From Solicoccozyma terricola (taxonomy: Eukaryota; Basidiomycota; Tremellomycetes; Filobasidiales; Piskurozymaceae): a DNA stretch of 64,000 nucleotides. The stretch's first letter is position 1. Each line of letters opens with the position of its first letter. The translations under genes and the position numbers were made by a program. Positions 1 through 10,375 of this stretch are shown here, piece after piece. The notes under the pieces were generated by a model that searched no databases, was not told the DNA's origin, and worked only from the letters and a program-made list of their open reading frames with translations. Where the stretch lies: assembly GCA_001600875.1 (NCBI GenBank), contig BCLD01000001.1:2123452-2187451 (forward strand), in the 5' to 3' direction.

Positions 1-2596
1 GTCCGCCTCCAAGAAGAATGCAACAAAGCTTCCAAAATCATACGTTCATTCGTTGATTCGAGTAACAACGGATTGGATAAAGTAATTCCAAGAGGAGTTT
101 TGGAGAGGGCTTATGTGAGTTCATTTCGTTTATTATTAGGTCGTTTATAATAAGTAATATCTATACCTTACAATACTAACTCTTACCATCACGCTTTTAT
201 TACACAACCTCTCACAGGGATTCGCAGTATTCACAGTGATCAAAGCGTAAGTCCTACGCACCCACCGACCCACCTCATTGTTCTTCCCTTCCCCCAAATC
301 CTCAAAACAAACACCTCGCGTAACCGTTTTTAAATTCTCATCTCATTTTCGACTCTCTCGTAGTGGGTTTTTGTTCTCAGCAAGAGCAGGATCTGGAATC
401 GTCATTGCGAAGCTAGCAGATGGATGTGAGTTTTTTTTTCCCTTGGGTGCTGGGACTCCATTTGGGGATAAGCGATTCGAAAGAAGATGAATGAATGATA
501 CTGATGCATGTTATCCTGTTTTTTTTTACTCCTCCTACCTGCATGAATTCTGATATGGATCACTTTGTATGGCTTGGTTGAATTTTCGTTCGTTCGGTCG
601 GTCGGTCGGTCACATAGCTTGGTCAGCTCCGTCTGCGATTGGATTGGGTGGATTTGGGTTCGGTGGACAATTAGGAGCAGAGTGAGTTTGGGTTTTGAAT
701 AAGTCAGTGTGTGTGTTGAAAAAGTGTGGGAGCTGATGAGTGGCGTGCGGACCAATTTCATAGGGTGACGGATTTCTTGATTGTTTTGAATGTGAGTTTT
801 TTGTTGAATTTTGATCCTCTTTTTATCCTACCACGTTTGAGGCTCAACGTTGTGGTTGTCTTTCCCCTTGGCATCAGTCCCGAACCGCCGTCCGCACGTT
901 CATGGCTGCCGGATCCATGACACTTGGAGGCAATCTCTCCGTCGCCGTCGGACCACTCGGTAGAAACGCTGAAGGTTCAGGCACAGTAAACAGTAAAGGC
1001 AAAACCGCTGCTTTGTACTCGTATTCAAAGACGAAAGGGTTATTCGGTGGTGTTTCTGTGGAAGGTTCGATCATCGTTGAACGACAAGACGCGAATCGAA
1101 TCGCGTATCCCGATTTTAGTTCATCTGGTCCATCATCGAAAGAGTTGTTGAGTGGAATAGTACCAAGACCGTATTGGGCGGATGGATTAGCGGATGTTCT
1201 TGATCGATGTACGGGTATGCCAGGGGGTAGGAAATGGGTGAATGATAGGTTTCATTTTGATTCTGCGGAGGAATACGAAGGAGGACGGTATGGAGCGGAT
1301 GATTTGGATGATGGAAGAGGACCAGATCTATCGAGTGGGAATAAAGCTGGAGGGGGGATATCAAACAGTCCATCGATGGGTGGCGGGGATTACGCTTTCG
1401 GCGCAGAAGGAGTAGGATCCTTCTCATCCAGTGCATCACCCGTCCGACCGAAAGCGAATCGTGCGAGATCATCATCTCTCGCGAATAGCGTTTGGAAGAT
1501 GGATCTCATGGGCAACACTACCAAGCCGATGAGCTCATCGACGGGGAATTCACCCAAGGGCGGAAGATCCCGGGCCAGCTCATTACTTGGAGGGGGCGGT
1601 GGTACTACGTCGTCGCCGGGAGGAATCCTAAACATTGGTCGTAAAAAATCTGCTCTCGGTGGAGCGTCTTCACCTTATCCTGGTGAAGTAGAAGCCGATC
1701 GGATGGCAGAGCAGCAGAATAAAGGTGATACATTCACAACAGAATACGGACGTGGCCGAGTTTCAGCAGAGGGAGACCTACCACGCGCATCTACAGAAAG
1801 CAACCCCTTCGAGGCACCGGATGAAAAGGCAAGTCGGCGGCAAGAGCGCGATCTCATGGATCTCGATCTCTCCACCGTAGTCATATCACCGTGGGATAAC
1901 GACAAGGGCATCGTGTCCACCCCACCACGGAGCAACTTCGAGTCACAAGCTCGCGACCGCTCGGCTTCCCTCGCATCACAACGTACCACCACACCCAGAA
2001 CCCGATCAAAGTCGAATCCTGCTGCGAGAGCGAGCGATACCCGCGATAATGACGACGACGACTTGCTGGGCGAGTGGCAAATCAACACGGACAGTGACGG
2101 TTTGAGGTCTTCGTTCAATCGCAAAACGTTTGATGAGACCGCTGTCGATTTCGCCACCCGTGGAGGTCAACTGGACATGGACTCCGGTTCCCAAAGACAA
2201 AGGTCACGTAATGGTTCCAGCCCGAAGCCGCCCATGATACCCATGCGCAAGGAACTGCGGGATGGCCTGGAAGATGGTATTCCCCGAGCCATCGCATTGT
2301 TCGAGTTCGCTGCAGCGGTATCGGGAGATCTGTCCTTCAAGAAAGGTGACGTGATCGTCGTCACCAAGGGAGACAAAAGGGACGAGTGGTGGACTGGCAG
2401 GAACACGAGGACAGGAAGCAGTGGTATTTTCCCGTGAGTCGGTTCGGCTGGCGAATAATTGGCTTGTGCGGGATGTCGTAACTAAAGGTCGCCGCTCCTG
2501 ATCGTCCGTCCCAGTGCAAACCATGTGGAACTGGCAAACGTCAAAGCTACCGTCGCAGCCAGTCACAATCGACGAGTGGCGCCAGGTTTCGAGTGA
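1..2596 (+). CDS. LSB3: Ysc84/Lsb3-type SYLF plus SH3 protein (5' end missing)
   Basis: Joined exons: <1..114, 218..246, 364..425, 618..681, 764..791, 878..2433, 2515..2596. The first exons encode the SYLF (Ysc84, DUF500) lipid- and actin-binding domain, recognisable from CNKASKIIRSF, DKVIPRGVL, FAVFTVIKAGFLFSARAGSG, DGSWSAPSAIG and GGQLGAEVTDFLIVLN. A long serine/glycine-rich linker follows. The C-terminal SH3 domain begins at AIALFEF, contains DLSFKKGD and DEWWTGR, and its last strand (GIFPANHVEL) is completed only across the last intron. Yeast homologues bind Las17/WASP at cortical actin patches and act in endocytosis. The start codon lies upstream of the window. The model is supported by phase agreement at all six introns and by the uninterrupted family motif order. 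Confidence 0.9.
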
Positions 2597-2831
2597 TTCT
2601 TGCGAGCAAGAAAATATCGTCATATCATTTGTATGCCTCGGGACAGACTGGTTGTACAATGCGTCAAGCGCTCGGAAGGAATAGCTCATAAGAAATATAC
2701 GTGTACACGCCTAGTCCTGCTCTCATGCAGCGGTGCGAGATTATGAAATGAAATGATTGTTTGAAAATCAGACTGTCGAGCCGTTTTGTGCGCGTAGCTC
2801 CGCAAAGAGGCCCTGATATGGGAGGGTCAGC

Positions 2832-5800
2832 CTAATTCTTCGCTGCAAGGGGGGATGTGGGACTCACCTGAGCATCTATTGGGTCTGAGCCCATCGACTG
2901 AATGTGATTTATCAATTGTGACATCTGCGTCATCGTAATGGTTGTGGTATTCCGTGGCAGTTCTGCGAGAGTGACCGTCAGAAACGCGCGATTCTACATA
3001 TTGCAGTAAAGTGAAACATACGTTTCCTGTCCTTTGGAGGCTGTAGGAACTCGTGTTGCAGCAGCTCGGGAATCGTCAGACGCTCTTCCTTGTTATACGC
3101 CAAGCAACCCATCATAGCATCAATGGCAGCTTCTCGCACTGGCACCGACAGGTCTGTCGGGTCGATCGGCTTGCCGTCAGGGTTCACGGCCGTTCGAGAT
3201 ACTGCTACCGATGGGTAGGCGATCTTGTTGTTTGGATTGGCGATGTAATTCATCTTGACCAGAGGACCGCCAGTGACATGCTGGAATGGGCAAGCGCCGT
3301 ATACCATTTGGTAGAGGATACATCCGAGACTCCAGACGTCGGAGGGATAGGACAGCTAGAAGCGAGCCGTAGTGTCAGAGGTAAAGTCACGATGGATGCG
3401 ATTGCTTCCTGACTCACTTTGAGCTTGTTCTGCCCGTTCTCCTTCTGAATCGCTTCGGGCGACATGTAGTTGACGGTCCCAACCTGCTGATCTCGATGGA
3501 TATTGACAGTGTCGTTCGCTATAGCTTTAGCAATGCCGAAATCGATAATCTTCAGACGGCCTTTGACGAGTACGAAGTTCGCCGGCTTAAGGTCGGTATG
3601 TACGACATTCTGCTCGTGCACGGCCATGACTGCTTGAAGCATCTGCTCACGGAAAAAAGCGAATGAGAGGAGCAACAAGCAAGTTCCAACATTGCACATA
3701 CCTGCTGCCAATATAATCCCACAAAGTTCATGTTCAAAGGCTTACCCCTCTGCTCTTCCAAGAGCATGGAGAAATCGATCTCGCCGCATTCCATCAGCTG
3801 GGAGGAGGTAGCATCGTGTAAACTGCTGGAGCGGTCTCCTCATGATCTAGCATCATGCCACTCACCATTTGCAGAACCTTTGGACGTTTGCTACTCTGAC
3901 TGAAAGTAATTTCATGATCGATCATCTGAATGACCCTGTCGTGACCCTTCATCCGTTTCAAAAGTTCGATTTCGTTGAGGTAACTCCGGAGCGTCTCCGC
4001 ATCGGCTCGGTCGAGGGCGACCTTTTTCAGTGCGTACACTGTGTGCTTGGTCTGGCATAGCACCGAGTACACCTTGGAGGAACCTCCGCGACCCAATATG
4101 CCCAGTCTTTCATATGAGATGCCGTTGACCTGGATGGGGATGTAGTCAGGTGGTGCAGCGCCGCTCAGTCCATACAATTCCGAAACTCACCACGAAACTT
4201 CGCTTATTGGCTGCCGCTACAGGTTGAGGGGCCGCCGTGACAATCGGCGGTACAGGGGGTATTTCCACCGCCAGTGGTGGTGGCGGTGGTGGCGGTGGTG
4301 GCGGCATAGGTATCGAAGCCTCGACATGTCCCGTTTCGTACGACCTCTCTGGAGTCCGATAAAGATCTAGCTCCGCTCGATGTGGTCGTACCGTCGAGCT
4401 CTGTCCCGTCGCCTGTGTGTCTGACGGCGATGTGTGCGATGGAATATTGTTAGATTGGCTTCGGAGAGGTTGAGACTGTTTTTCGAATTCGTTGGAAGCA
4501 CTCGACCCGTACTTGTTATTGTCGCCACCATACGACGACGACGTCGAAGCTGCCATGTGATTATACCGATTTGCCGGTATCTGGTTTTCCTTGTCATTTT
4601 GCGAGTACCCATCGCGACTTTGCAGGTTGGACATACTAGGCGATTGTCGATGTCTACTGAGTCTATCACTTTGTGCACTTCCAGATGCGAGTGAAACCAC
4701 ACTCTCCGGTGATACAGATGACGCCGTAGATGATTTAGGCCCCCGCGAAACCGGTCGCAACTGATCCAACTGTAAATCAAACGGTGAATTCGCCCTCTCA
4801 ACATCCCTTTCCATCTGTTCATCTTCCTGAATTGTAGCAGGAACGGTCCGGGTTCGTGATGACGGGCTGATACGGGTGGGAAGGGTAGTAGATCGGGATG
4901 TGGAAGCGGTTAGTGAGGCAGTTGGAGGTGGACTTATCCGTGGTGGAGTAACGGAAAGTGCAGCGGAAGACGCTGGACTTGGATTTTGAGAGGATATTGA
5001 GGTTGGTGTGTCTATGAGAGAGAACCATTGTGCCGAATATTTAGCCCCCGGGCGACCGGCAACGAACTTTCGAGTACCCTGAGCGAAACTCACTTAACGA
5101 AGACAAAGCAGCTTCAATCTCCACTTGCTCTTCTTCTGCCACGAAATCTCTTTTCCTCCTCGCTGGTCCCCCAAATCTAGCCAAACCTCCAGGTCTCCTA
5201 CCCGTGGACATGACAGAACTGCTCAATGTCCTCGTGTGAGTCGCTGGGGTGACCATATCTCGATTTGTTGCAATCGCTGTATTACTTTCATCTCCTCGAG
5301 ATGGATCCGAGTAGATGGATGATGTAGAGGAAGTATGTTGGAGTTGAGGACGAGTAGTGTTTGTTGATCGCGAGAGGGAGGAGCTGGCGTACTATGTGGG
5401 GAAAGAAGGGGGCCGGGGGGAGGGGGGGGGAGGGGAGGGGGAACATCACGTCAAAAGAGGTCAGTCAATCTTTCCCATCGAGTCCCCCAACTCCATCCAG
5501 CTCCCCAACTCACATCACTAGACCTGGTACTATTTCCTACATCCAAACCACCCTTTCCCTCTCCTGACATTGGCCAATCCCCACTTCTTTCCCTTTCCCT
5601 ATCCTGCATACTCAACGGTGCCGAAACGACTCTCTCGAACCTCCGTGATACAGGTCGTCTGTTAACATTTTCACCTACCCCTCCTCCATTAATACCCATC
5701 TCCAAAGTATACGATTTCTTAAACCCTATACCATTCGCATCTCCACTTCCGTCGGCGGTTGTAGATGGAGGTGTAGTAGCTAACGAAGAAGACGCTGTAG

Positions 5801-6290
5801 TCGACGCGTCTGTTAAACCTCCTCTCATCGATGAAACTGACACCGATGTTGATAATTGGGAACTATAAGCGCTTCCTGCTGAAGGAGGAGTTGGACCTCT
5901 ACCGCTTCCACCTAGCATTGAGGCTGCTAATGTGTGTCCTTGTGGATGATAAACACGCGAACTATTGAATTCCTTTAAAGGTGTTTGAGTACCAACGATA
6001 CCATCACTTGCTCTTCGAGTCAATGGAGATCCCAAAGACTTGTTATTATTCCCAACTAATCCAAGATCTAATTGTTGTTGTTGTTGTTGTTGTTGTTGTC
6101 CTCTTTTTCTTTCAAGTTCTTTCCAACTGAAATGAAGATCAGGAGTACGAGGTACGTCGATATCGTTTTCAAAATCTGGGATATCCGCCATTAGAGTTTC
6201 GAGTAATTTCCGATGATCGGTTGGTTTTGTGGTAGTGGTTGATGATGCTAGATATCTTTGAGGAGTTTGGAATGCTGTTGTTGAAGACAT
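2832..6290 (-). CDS. MPS1: Dual-specificity spindle-checkpoint kinase MPS1/TTK
   Basis: Joined exons (reverse strand): 5514..6290, 5094..5391, 4191..5011, 3866..4129, 3702..3797, 3418..3642, 3022..3355, 2832..2962; 981 codons plus stop. The N-terminal ~650 residues are disordered, rich in S/T/P, with a polyglutamine run near residue 70 and a polyproline run just before the kinase. The kinase domain shows the glycine loop GRGGSSKV, the lysine in [14 protein letters not shown] (the HTD/HSD form typical of this family), IDFGIAK and [13 protein letters not shown]1 phosphorylates kinetochore KNL1/Spc105 and is needed for the checkpoint and spindle-pole duplication. Start is the first ATG of the open exon. 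The terminal exon could instead use a 25-nt 'intron' at 2843-2867 and end at 2768, but that is implausibly short, and reading through gives a stop at 2832-2834. Confidence 0.92.
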
Positions 6291-6665
6291 GTTGGGACGA
6301 GATGAGACAGTACTACTAGATTATCAGACCCCCCTGCGAGTGTGTGTGAAGGGTGATGTGATTTTGTGATTTTTGTTTTCAATCAACAAATCACAGAATG
6401 GGAGCAGGTTGTTGGTCGAGTCGGGGATCGGATCCTTCAACGTGGACGCGTTATTTGAAGTGGGTGATGTGGGTCGCTCCGTTCCGATGACAAGTGCATG
6501 GCAAGGTAGACGGTGGGTGGGTGCTGTTGTTGATGGTGTTTGCTGACGAGGATGGGACGGGGAGGTGGATCCGTTTGGTTGACTGACCATCTCGCTGTGG
6601 AAGGGAACCCCTCCTGCTTGTCGCTCACGTGATCGATTGGAATGTTTTGTTTACATTTCTGCGGC

Positions 6666-6692
6666 GGGGGGGGGGGGGGGGGGGGGGGGGGG
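6666..6692 (+). repeat. 27-base homopolymer G tract
   Basis: An uninterrupted run of G in the MPS1/FMP32 intergenic region. Its length is probably approximate because such runs are error-prone in sequencing. Confidence 0.9.
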
Positions 6693-6891
6693 AGGCGGTC
6701 TCCATTCAGGATGGATACATAGACATTTTTATTCAAACACTCTCACACACTGCGAGCTATGCACAGGGATGCTTCGTGGTCTGCGAGACATGCTCATCCA
6801 CTGGGGTATCCTATCTCTCTCTCTCTCTCTCATATCTCACATTGAGCACGGTGTCCACTCCGTGCCCAGTGGCGAATACCCCCATCTGTGA

Positions 6892-6897
6892 CACGTG
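6892..6897. promoter_or_regulatory. CACGTG E-box upstream of FMP32
   Basis: The palindrome CACGTG lies inside CTGTGACACGTGA, about 100 bp before the start codon. The same 13 bases occur upstream of the malic enzyme gene (around 35006-35018). Cbf1-type or other bHLH factors bind CACGTG in fungi; use here is inferred. Confidence 0.5.
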
Positions 6898-6999
6898 AAA
6901 TTACAAAGCAGCCAGGGGAACCGACCCCATGGACCGCTTTGGGGCTTCACGTCGATGTCATATACAACCACTCCATCGAAACAAATCTCAATCAAACAG

Positions 7000-8209
7000 A
7001 TGGCATTAAACATCCTCTCCATACCATCAACTAGTATCGCAGGTGCTGCTGCTGCTCGTGGTACGCTTTCGATTCGATCGAGGGTCCATAGCGTACATTC
7101 GTCGTATACTGATGATTTCGTCCCCCCTCCCCCCCCTTCTCCCTCCCCTTACCCAACACAGCACTTGCTCTTCGTCGGACATCTATTCAACACATCCCAG
7201 GACTGCTCTCCAATTCCTCTCAACCGATATGGACGCCTTTCGCAACCCCATCATCATCATCATCTTATCATCGGAATTTCTCATCATCACGACGACGTGA
7301 GGATAATCATTTTGATACTCATCGATTCGTTGAAAGGTTGGAATCACAAGGATTATCAAAAGTTCAAGCGGAGGGTGTGATGACTGCGTTGGCGGAAGTG
7401 ATTGATGAGAGTATAACGGGGATGAGTCAGAATATGGTTACAAAGGGGGAGCAGGAGAAGGTGAGAACGAGGAACGAGGAACGAAAAAAAACGAAAAACA
7501 GCTTTTAAACCGTTGGGATATCTCTCTTTACCATGTTCCCCCCACCCCCCCCCCCCCCCCCCCCCCCTAACACTTTCTCTTTCCTTTTCCTCTTGGGGTT
7601 TTTCTTTTCTAAACAGCTCCATTACACCCAAAAAGTCGATTTTGCACAACTTAAATCCGAACTTCAATTACATGAGAAGAATGATCTCACAGTGATGAAA
7701 GCTGAAAATGATCAACTTCGATCTGATATTGAAAAATTGAAACAGAGGTTGAGAGAGGAAGTTACACGGACGATGGCTGGTGTTAGGTTGGATTTGAATT
7801 TGGAAAAAGGTGAGGAAAAAGTTGAGAAATGGAGTGGGACGTCCAATCTGGAACGTAGGGGAGTTCAATGTTTTGACACACTTTCTCTTTACCTCGTTTC
7901 ATCCCAATTTTCTTCTCCTCACTCAAGGACGGATAAGAGATGAACAATCTCAACAAGAACTAAAGATTAAAGAAGTTGATACGCGAATAGAATCTGAAAT
8001 AGCAGGTTTAAGAACCCAGATCGAACAAGCAAAGTTTAGCATCTTGCAGTATTTAGTCGGTGTCGCGACTGGTGCTGGTGCTTTACTGGTGAGTCATTCC
8101 AAAAAAAAAATCTCCTACCTTTTCAGTAGAACAGGATGTTGATGTGGATTTGACACTCTTTTTTTTGGCGGGGACGTAACAGCTGGCGTATTTACGCATG
8201 TTCAAGTGA
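7000..8209 (+). CDS. FMP32: Mitochondrial FMP32/MCUR1-like (DUF1640) coiled-coil inner-membrane protein
   Basis: Joined exons: 7000..7060, 7162..7460, 7617..7809, 7928..8088, 8183..8209; 246 residues. The N-terminus is rich in Ala, Ser and Arg without acidic residues (for example LALRRTSIQ and NFSSSRRRE) and looks like a cleavable mitochondrial presequence. The mature part begins with the family signature FDTHRFVERLESQGLS, continues into a long coiled coil (LKSELQLHEKND, IEKLKQRLREEV) and ends with one transmembrane segment (ILQYLVGVATGAGALLLAYL) and a short basic tail. Yeast Fmp32 is linked to cytochrome c oxidase assembly, and animal MCUR1/CCDC90 proteins to calcium-uniporter function; which applies here is unknown. 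The first donor was chosen because only it joins the presequence in frame. Intron 2 carries a 23-base C tract before its acceptor. Confidence 0.88.
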
Positions 8210-8340
8210 TTTTCTTACATGTTGGACGAGTTGGGGTTTTCCCTCAATTCTGTTGTATATCACGATCATTTGACACGACACATGAAAAACCTCATCTAGA
8301 CAACACATATGTTCGTTAGAATTACAGCCTTGTTGATATT

Positions 8341-10056
8341 TCAAAGAGTCGGAGTCGCATTCCTCCCTACATTCGACGATGAGAGTTCATCATACCATTT
8401 CTGTAAGAATCGGTCTTTACGGACCCATGCGTTTTCTACCCATTCTTTGAGGCCGTCTTCGGTGTCAGGAAGTGAAGAAATCGGTGTTCTATATCACCAA
8501 TGCATGCCCTGATCAGTTCTTGCTACTTGCCACTTAAACCCCTCCACGATCGGGAAGCTTGCTCACCGTTTTAGATCAACATGGAAGGAATATCCAGCAG
8601 TGGCGAGATCCCCGATGCTAAGCACCTCCGACAGACTAGGAGCTCCTTTGAAGCTCGATCTGGGATACTGAAGGAAAACACTCTTCTCGTTTCTGGTATC
8701 ATCTTCCGAGCTCGTCGAGGGGACTTCATCTGAGGAGGAGGTTCGGCCTGGTTTCGGAGGGACACCGTAGCATAGAGTCAAGTCATACACGTATTTGATA
8801 TGAGATTGGCGGAGCTCTGCAGGAGGTAGATTTCGCTTAGATACCGAGGGATCCACAGTCAAACAGTATATATCGAATCGAATTCACCTTGAACAGTAGC
8901 CACAAAACCCTTGGTTCGTGGGAATAGTACATTCGTAAGTTCCGGCTTTCCACCTTGCCTCGAGAAAGCCCTTGACTGACAGAGGTTATAAAGTTGAAGC
9001 GGTCAGCGACGTGTCTCGAAAGCGTCATATGTCACACCAGTTACACACTCTCAGAACCTTCTTTCTTGTCAATCTCGTTCCTTCGAGGTATGAAACAATC
9101 CAACAAGGATGAGCATTCTTCTTAATTCGATAGAATGCTTGTCTGTGTCGAGTAGATGTCGCCGATCAGTCCTGAGAGATAGAGTTTTGCCGGAAAAGCA
9201 AATAGCTTACTTGATGAGTCTGGCGTCTGAAGTCCAATTACGAGAGATCAAGATCATCCCAATTGCCTGGTAGAAAACAGTGAGATCCTGCTACCCCAAA
9301 AAGATTCTGCATCACACACCCAGAAAGACCCTGGGATATGGATTAACGTGGAATATGGATCAACGTCTCGACCATTAGCATTCACTCGGTTTCCTCCTGC
9401 CCCGTCCTATGACACACTCACATCCAAAAACGGGAACTTGCCAGACTAGACTCTTCTTCGCAAAGTATCTACACTTGCCCAGCATTCCAAACCCTTTCGA
9501 GATCGGAGCAATCTCTCGCATGATAGGACCATCCGAAGCGGAAGTGGCGGATGATGCTGATACTTGGGTGTGTGATTCAGTTGGTGCTCGTGAAGCAAGA
9601 GCGTGGATCAGGTAATAGTCGGCATAACCTTGATGGTTCTGATATATATTATCACCGTCAGTGAGGCTGTGAATGGTATATGTAGCTGGAAAAAGACTCT
9701 CACGGCGATGACGAAGGCTCCCTCGTCCGGTTGCATATCATGCATGTCACCAGAGAAGGTCACGACCGGACCGGCGTTCAGTCGTCTTTCAAAATGATTC
9801 TGCATGAATGACCATAATGCTGTTCTGTAGCATTTCAAGGCGTCATAGTCGTTAGCTTACTACTTTCTATCCCGATAGCTACAAGGAATGAAACTCGCGC
9901 AATCCAACACCCCATTAACCAACATCCATCTTCCGAGAAGACCTTGAGGAGCAAAGCGATTGTTAACCCAAGATTGCATATGATACCTAGAAGACCGACC
10001 GCTATGGCATGCTTGACCCATCGAATAGTGGACGGACGGGTCTTCGAGGTGGTCAT
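8341..10056 (-). CDS. PlsC-type lysophospholipid (1-acylglycerol-phosphate) acyltransferase
   Basis: Joined exons: 9861..10056, 9704..9819, 9422..9638, 9320..9330, 9211..9266, 9049..9142, 8888..8975, 8567..8816, 8341..8488; 391 residues. Catalytic NHx4D box is NHQGYAD, followed by WQVPVFGW, ISRNW, the EGTR motif (YLEGTRLT) and FPRTKGF, in the order expected for AGPAT/LCLAT-type enzymes; the C-terminal extension has YVYDLTL and HVDLKR. Hydrophobic segments near the N-terminus (AVGLLGIICNLGLTIALLL) suggest an ER membrane protein. Such enzymes acylate lysophosphatidate or other lysophospholipids; the exact substrate cannot be read from sequence. An 11-nt exon (9320-9330) encodes only part of GWSFW. 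A GTG-initiated extension to 10146 is open but the first in-frame ATG is at 10056. Intron 1 is only 41 nt. Confidence 0.87.
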
Positions 10057-10375
10057 TTCACGACGAAGAAGTGGAACTACAAGGCGGCGGAGGTGGTGAT
10101 GGAGTACGTGCTCATCCGTCTCATCCGTCTCTCGTTTACCAGACACCAGACACCTGGGCGGGCGATCGATCGACGGACGCGGCTGAGCTAGACCGACCGG
10201 ATGTTGCCGTTTGTTGATCTTTCGGCCTGAACGCCTTTGCCTCTGTCGTCACTCGTCAACACTAGAGCGATGAGTTATAGAACACTGTTTCCAACAATTT
10301 GTAAAGACAACACAGCAAGACTTGCTACGAGACTCCTCACTCCCAATTCTACTCAGACGCCCCGCTCTGGACCCC
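10057..10375. other. Intergenic region between acyltransferase 5' end and CUB1 3' end
   Basis: About 320 bp holding the acyltransferase promoter and the CUB1 3' UTR, both genes being on the minus strand. No distinctive element or coding signal is visible. Confidence 0.5.

Larger units (their letters stand above)
6291..6999. promoter_or_regulatory. Divergent intergenic region MPS1 / FMP32
   Basis: The 709 bp between the two start codons must hold both promoters and 5' UTRs. Visible elements are a 27-base G tract (6666-6692), a TC dinucleotide stretch near 6812-6830, and two CACGTG E-boxes at 6626-6631 and 6892-6897. The second E-box lies about 100 bp before the FMP32 ATG. No conserved open reading frame is seen. 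Confidence 0.55.

Noticed and set aside
2843..2867. A 25-nt intron at the end of MPS1 giving an alternative C-terminus
   Set aside because: Too short for spliceosomal splicing; reading through reaches a stop codon nine codons later without frame conflict.
10057..10146. N-terminal extension of the acyltransferase to a GTG
   Set aside because: Non-ATG start; first in-frame ATG at 10056 leaves an intact membrane anchor.
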